Assembly (NCBI RefSeq): GCF_002975435.1
Contig: NZ_PCPT01000008.1
Coordinates: 99,570 to 163,569, forward strand
Length of the DNA: 64,000 nucleotides
Source of the DNA: Arthrobacter sp. MYb227
Lineage (GTDB): Bacteria; Actinomycetota; Actinomycetes; Actinomycetales; Micrococcaceae
Direction of reading: 5' to 3'
Shown in pieces: positions 62,793 to 64,000 of this stretch. Below the pieces are notes generated by a model. The model saw only the letters and a program-made list of their open reading frames with translations. It ran no database searches and was not told the origin of the DNA. The position numbers and the translations under genes are program-made. Within the stretch, counting starts at the first letter, position 1. Every line of letters begins with the position of its first letter.

Positions 62793-63146
62793 GATGGCTG
62801 ATGCTCCTTGTCGATACGGGATTCTCATGTTGGCGCAAGTGCTGAACCAATGGATTGCGGGTTCGCTGATTGATCATGAGCATAGTGCCCGAACACAGCC
62901 TTGTGCAGGTGAGTGACGTGGAGAGGTGAGGAAGGTGCTCATCGAGTTTCTTTACTGGCTTCTTGTTTCTTGCGGGGTGTCGATGAACGCTGGTTAGATG
63001 ACGCAAGATTGACATTCGGGCTTGTGACAGCGTTCACTTAATCTTAGTATGCGAGAGAAGAGTTTCGTATAGCGGAATATCTACTTGTTTTGAGGGTGCT
63101 CCTTACCGGCCACCCAACTCCCGTCCCACCTCCGAAGGAAACACCC
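62793..63146. other. Divergent regulatory region between SDR and aceE
   Basis: 354 bp without a gene. It contains the start region of the SDR gene at the left and the aceE promoter at the right (entered separately). No riboswitch or small ORF is recognised in the middle part. Confidence 0.5.
63022..63050 (+). promoter_or_regulatory. aceE promoter with overlapping CRP/GlxR-like site
   Basis: TTGTGA (63022-63027), a 17-bp spacer and TAGTAT (63045-63050) make a good promoter. TGTGA-N6-TCACT (63023-63038) overlaps its -35 and differs in one base from the CRP/GlxR consensus TGTGANNNNNNTCACA. A bound regulator would block or position RNA polymerase. Confidence 0.5.
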
Positions 63147-64000
63147 ATGACCCTCGTTGATGCGTTCTCCCAAGCGTCCTCGTTCGACCCGGAAGAAACC
63201 TCCGAATGGCTCGAATCGTTCGACGCAATGGTTCAGGCTCGCGGCACCCAGACTGCCGAAGGCATTATGACCTCGCTGATGAGCCGAGCCGGACAGGCAA
63301 GCGTGAGTTTGCCGCTGGTGCACACCACCGATTATGTGAACACCATTCCGGTTGATCAGGAACCAGAGTTCCCGGGCGATGAGGCCATTGAGCGTCGCTA
63401 CCGTGCCTTTGCGCGGTGGAACGCAGCGGTCATGGTGCACCGCGGCCAGCGCCCGGGAGTTGGGGTAGGCGGACACATTTCCACCTATGCCGGCGCCGCA
63501 ACCCTGTACGAAGTGGGCTTCAACCACTTCTTCCGTGGTAAAAACCATGAAGGCGGCGGAGACCAGATCTTCTTCCAGGGCCACGCTTCACCGGGTATGT
63601 ATGCCCGAGCCTTCCTTGAAGGTCGTCTCTCGGAAGAAGACATGGATGGCTTCCGTCAGGAAAAGTCCCGCAAGGGCCATGCACTTCCGTCTTACCCGCA
63701 CCCGCGCTCACTTCCGGACTTCTGGGAATTCCCCACCGTCTCGATGGGCATCGGTCCGGCTAACGCGATCTACCAAGCGCAGTCAAACCGCTACCTGCAG
63801 AACCGTGGCATCAAGGACACCAGTGACCAGCACGTCTGGGCCTTCTTGGGCGATGGCGAAATGGACGAGCCAGAATCACGTGGCTTCCTCCAGCTTGCCG
63901 CCAACGAGAAGCTCGATAACCTGACCTTCGTGGTCAACTGCAACCTGCAGCGCCTCGATGGCCCGGTGCGCGGTAACGGCAAGATCATGCAGGAACTTGA
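63147..64000 (+). CDS. aceE: Pyruvate dehydrogenase E1, homodimeric (partial)
   Basis: First 284 codons of AceE, which decarboxylates pyruvate with thiamine diphosphate and feeds acetyl groups to E2; the gene runs off the window. Visible are [20 protein letters not shown], the GxxGHxS-like and [18 protein letters not shown] segments, and the ThDP motif start [12 protein letters not shown] leading into [15 protein letters not shown]. This is the single-chain E1 of actinobacteria. AAGGAAA lies 7 nt before the ATG. Confidence 0.97.
   Translation, partial: MTLVDAFSQASSFDPEETSEWLESFDAMVQARGTQTAEGIMTSLMSRAGQASVSLPLVHTTDYVNTIPVDQEPEFPGDEAIERRYRAFARWNAAVMVHRGQRPGVGVGGHISTYAGAATLYEVGFNHFFRGKNHEGGGDQIFFQGHASPGMYARAFLEGRLSEEDMDGFRQEKSRKGHALPSYPHPRSLPDFWEFPTVSMGIGPANAIYQAQSNRYLQNRGIKDTSDQHVWAFLGDGEMDEPESRGFLQLAANEKLDNLTFVVNCNLQRLDGPVRGNGKIMQEL

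Overview
The window reads as chromosomal DNA of a moderate-GC actinobacterium, most likely of the family Micrococcaceae (Arthrobacter/Glutamicibacter type). This rests on gene order (trxA-trxB, a MviN-type pseudokinase, murJ, NUDIX, pcnA on one side; rpsF-ssb-rpsR-rplI-dnaB on the other, the origin-proximal arm in this group), on actinobacterial families (DUF4193, homodimeric AceE, inositol-3-phosphate synthase), on many GTG starts, and on many genes whose only upstream signal is a -10-like hexamer 6-7 nt before the start codon (leaderless transcripts). The genus is an inference. I found no tRNA, rRNA, CRISPR array or intact insertion sequence.

Layout. 1-1047: gene-poor DNA with degenerate repeats resembling the end of a transposon. 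1110-6544 (minus): thioredoxin, thioredoxin reductase (with a SigR-type promoter), a membrane pseudokinase, lipid II flippase MurJ and a NUDIX hydrolase, divergent from pcnA. 8330-9026: an unrecognised locus of three consecutive small ORFs (35, 48 and 40 aa), two of them with very strong ribosome binding sites. 9057-13185: HAD phosphatase, formate-THF ligase, inositol-phosphate synthase. 13332-20259 (minus): a sialic-acid-type glycan cluster (NeuA fused to a KdsC-like phosphatase, NeuB, a GT2, a polysialyltransferase-like protein, two further putative glycosyltransferases). 20471-26349: OhrR-type regulator, small proteins, transglutaminase-like protein, pterin dehydratase-VOC fusion, a stand-alone GyrA coiled-coil/C-gate-like miniprotein, an aberrant PanD and an acyl-CoA ligase. 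An AT-rich gene-free gap follows (26450-27242).

27243-41397: thioesterase, GT87 glycosyltransferase and FAD oxidoreductase, then three NarL-type two-component systems within 10 kb, the third directly downstream of an ABC exporter. 41496-45616: M18 aminopeptidase, GNAT, OafA-type acyltransferase. 45745-53223: the S6/SSB/S18/L9 operon behind a probable S6:S18 leader, a SAM-IV-type riboswitch in front of a single flavin reductase gene, a dense cluster of DnaA boxes, and dnaB carrying two inteins, one with the signature of a class 3 intein and an intact-looking homing endonuclease, the other class 1 with a decayed endonuclease. 53291-62792: mostly small metabolic, transport and stress genes, including a MoaD-like sulfur carrier paired with a BNR-repeat protein. 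63147-end: start of aceE with a CRP/GlxR-like operator in its promoter.

Integration. Envelope biogenesis (MurJ, pseudokinase, sialic-type polymer, GT87, OafA, inositol phosphate), thiol redox (TrxAB, OhrR) and replication (SSB, DnaB, DnaA boxes) dominate. The most unusual items are the double-intein DnaB, the DnaA-box cluster in front of it, the small-ORF locus, the GyrA-like miniprotein and the PanD homologue lacking several catalytic residues.
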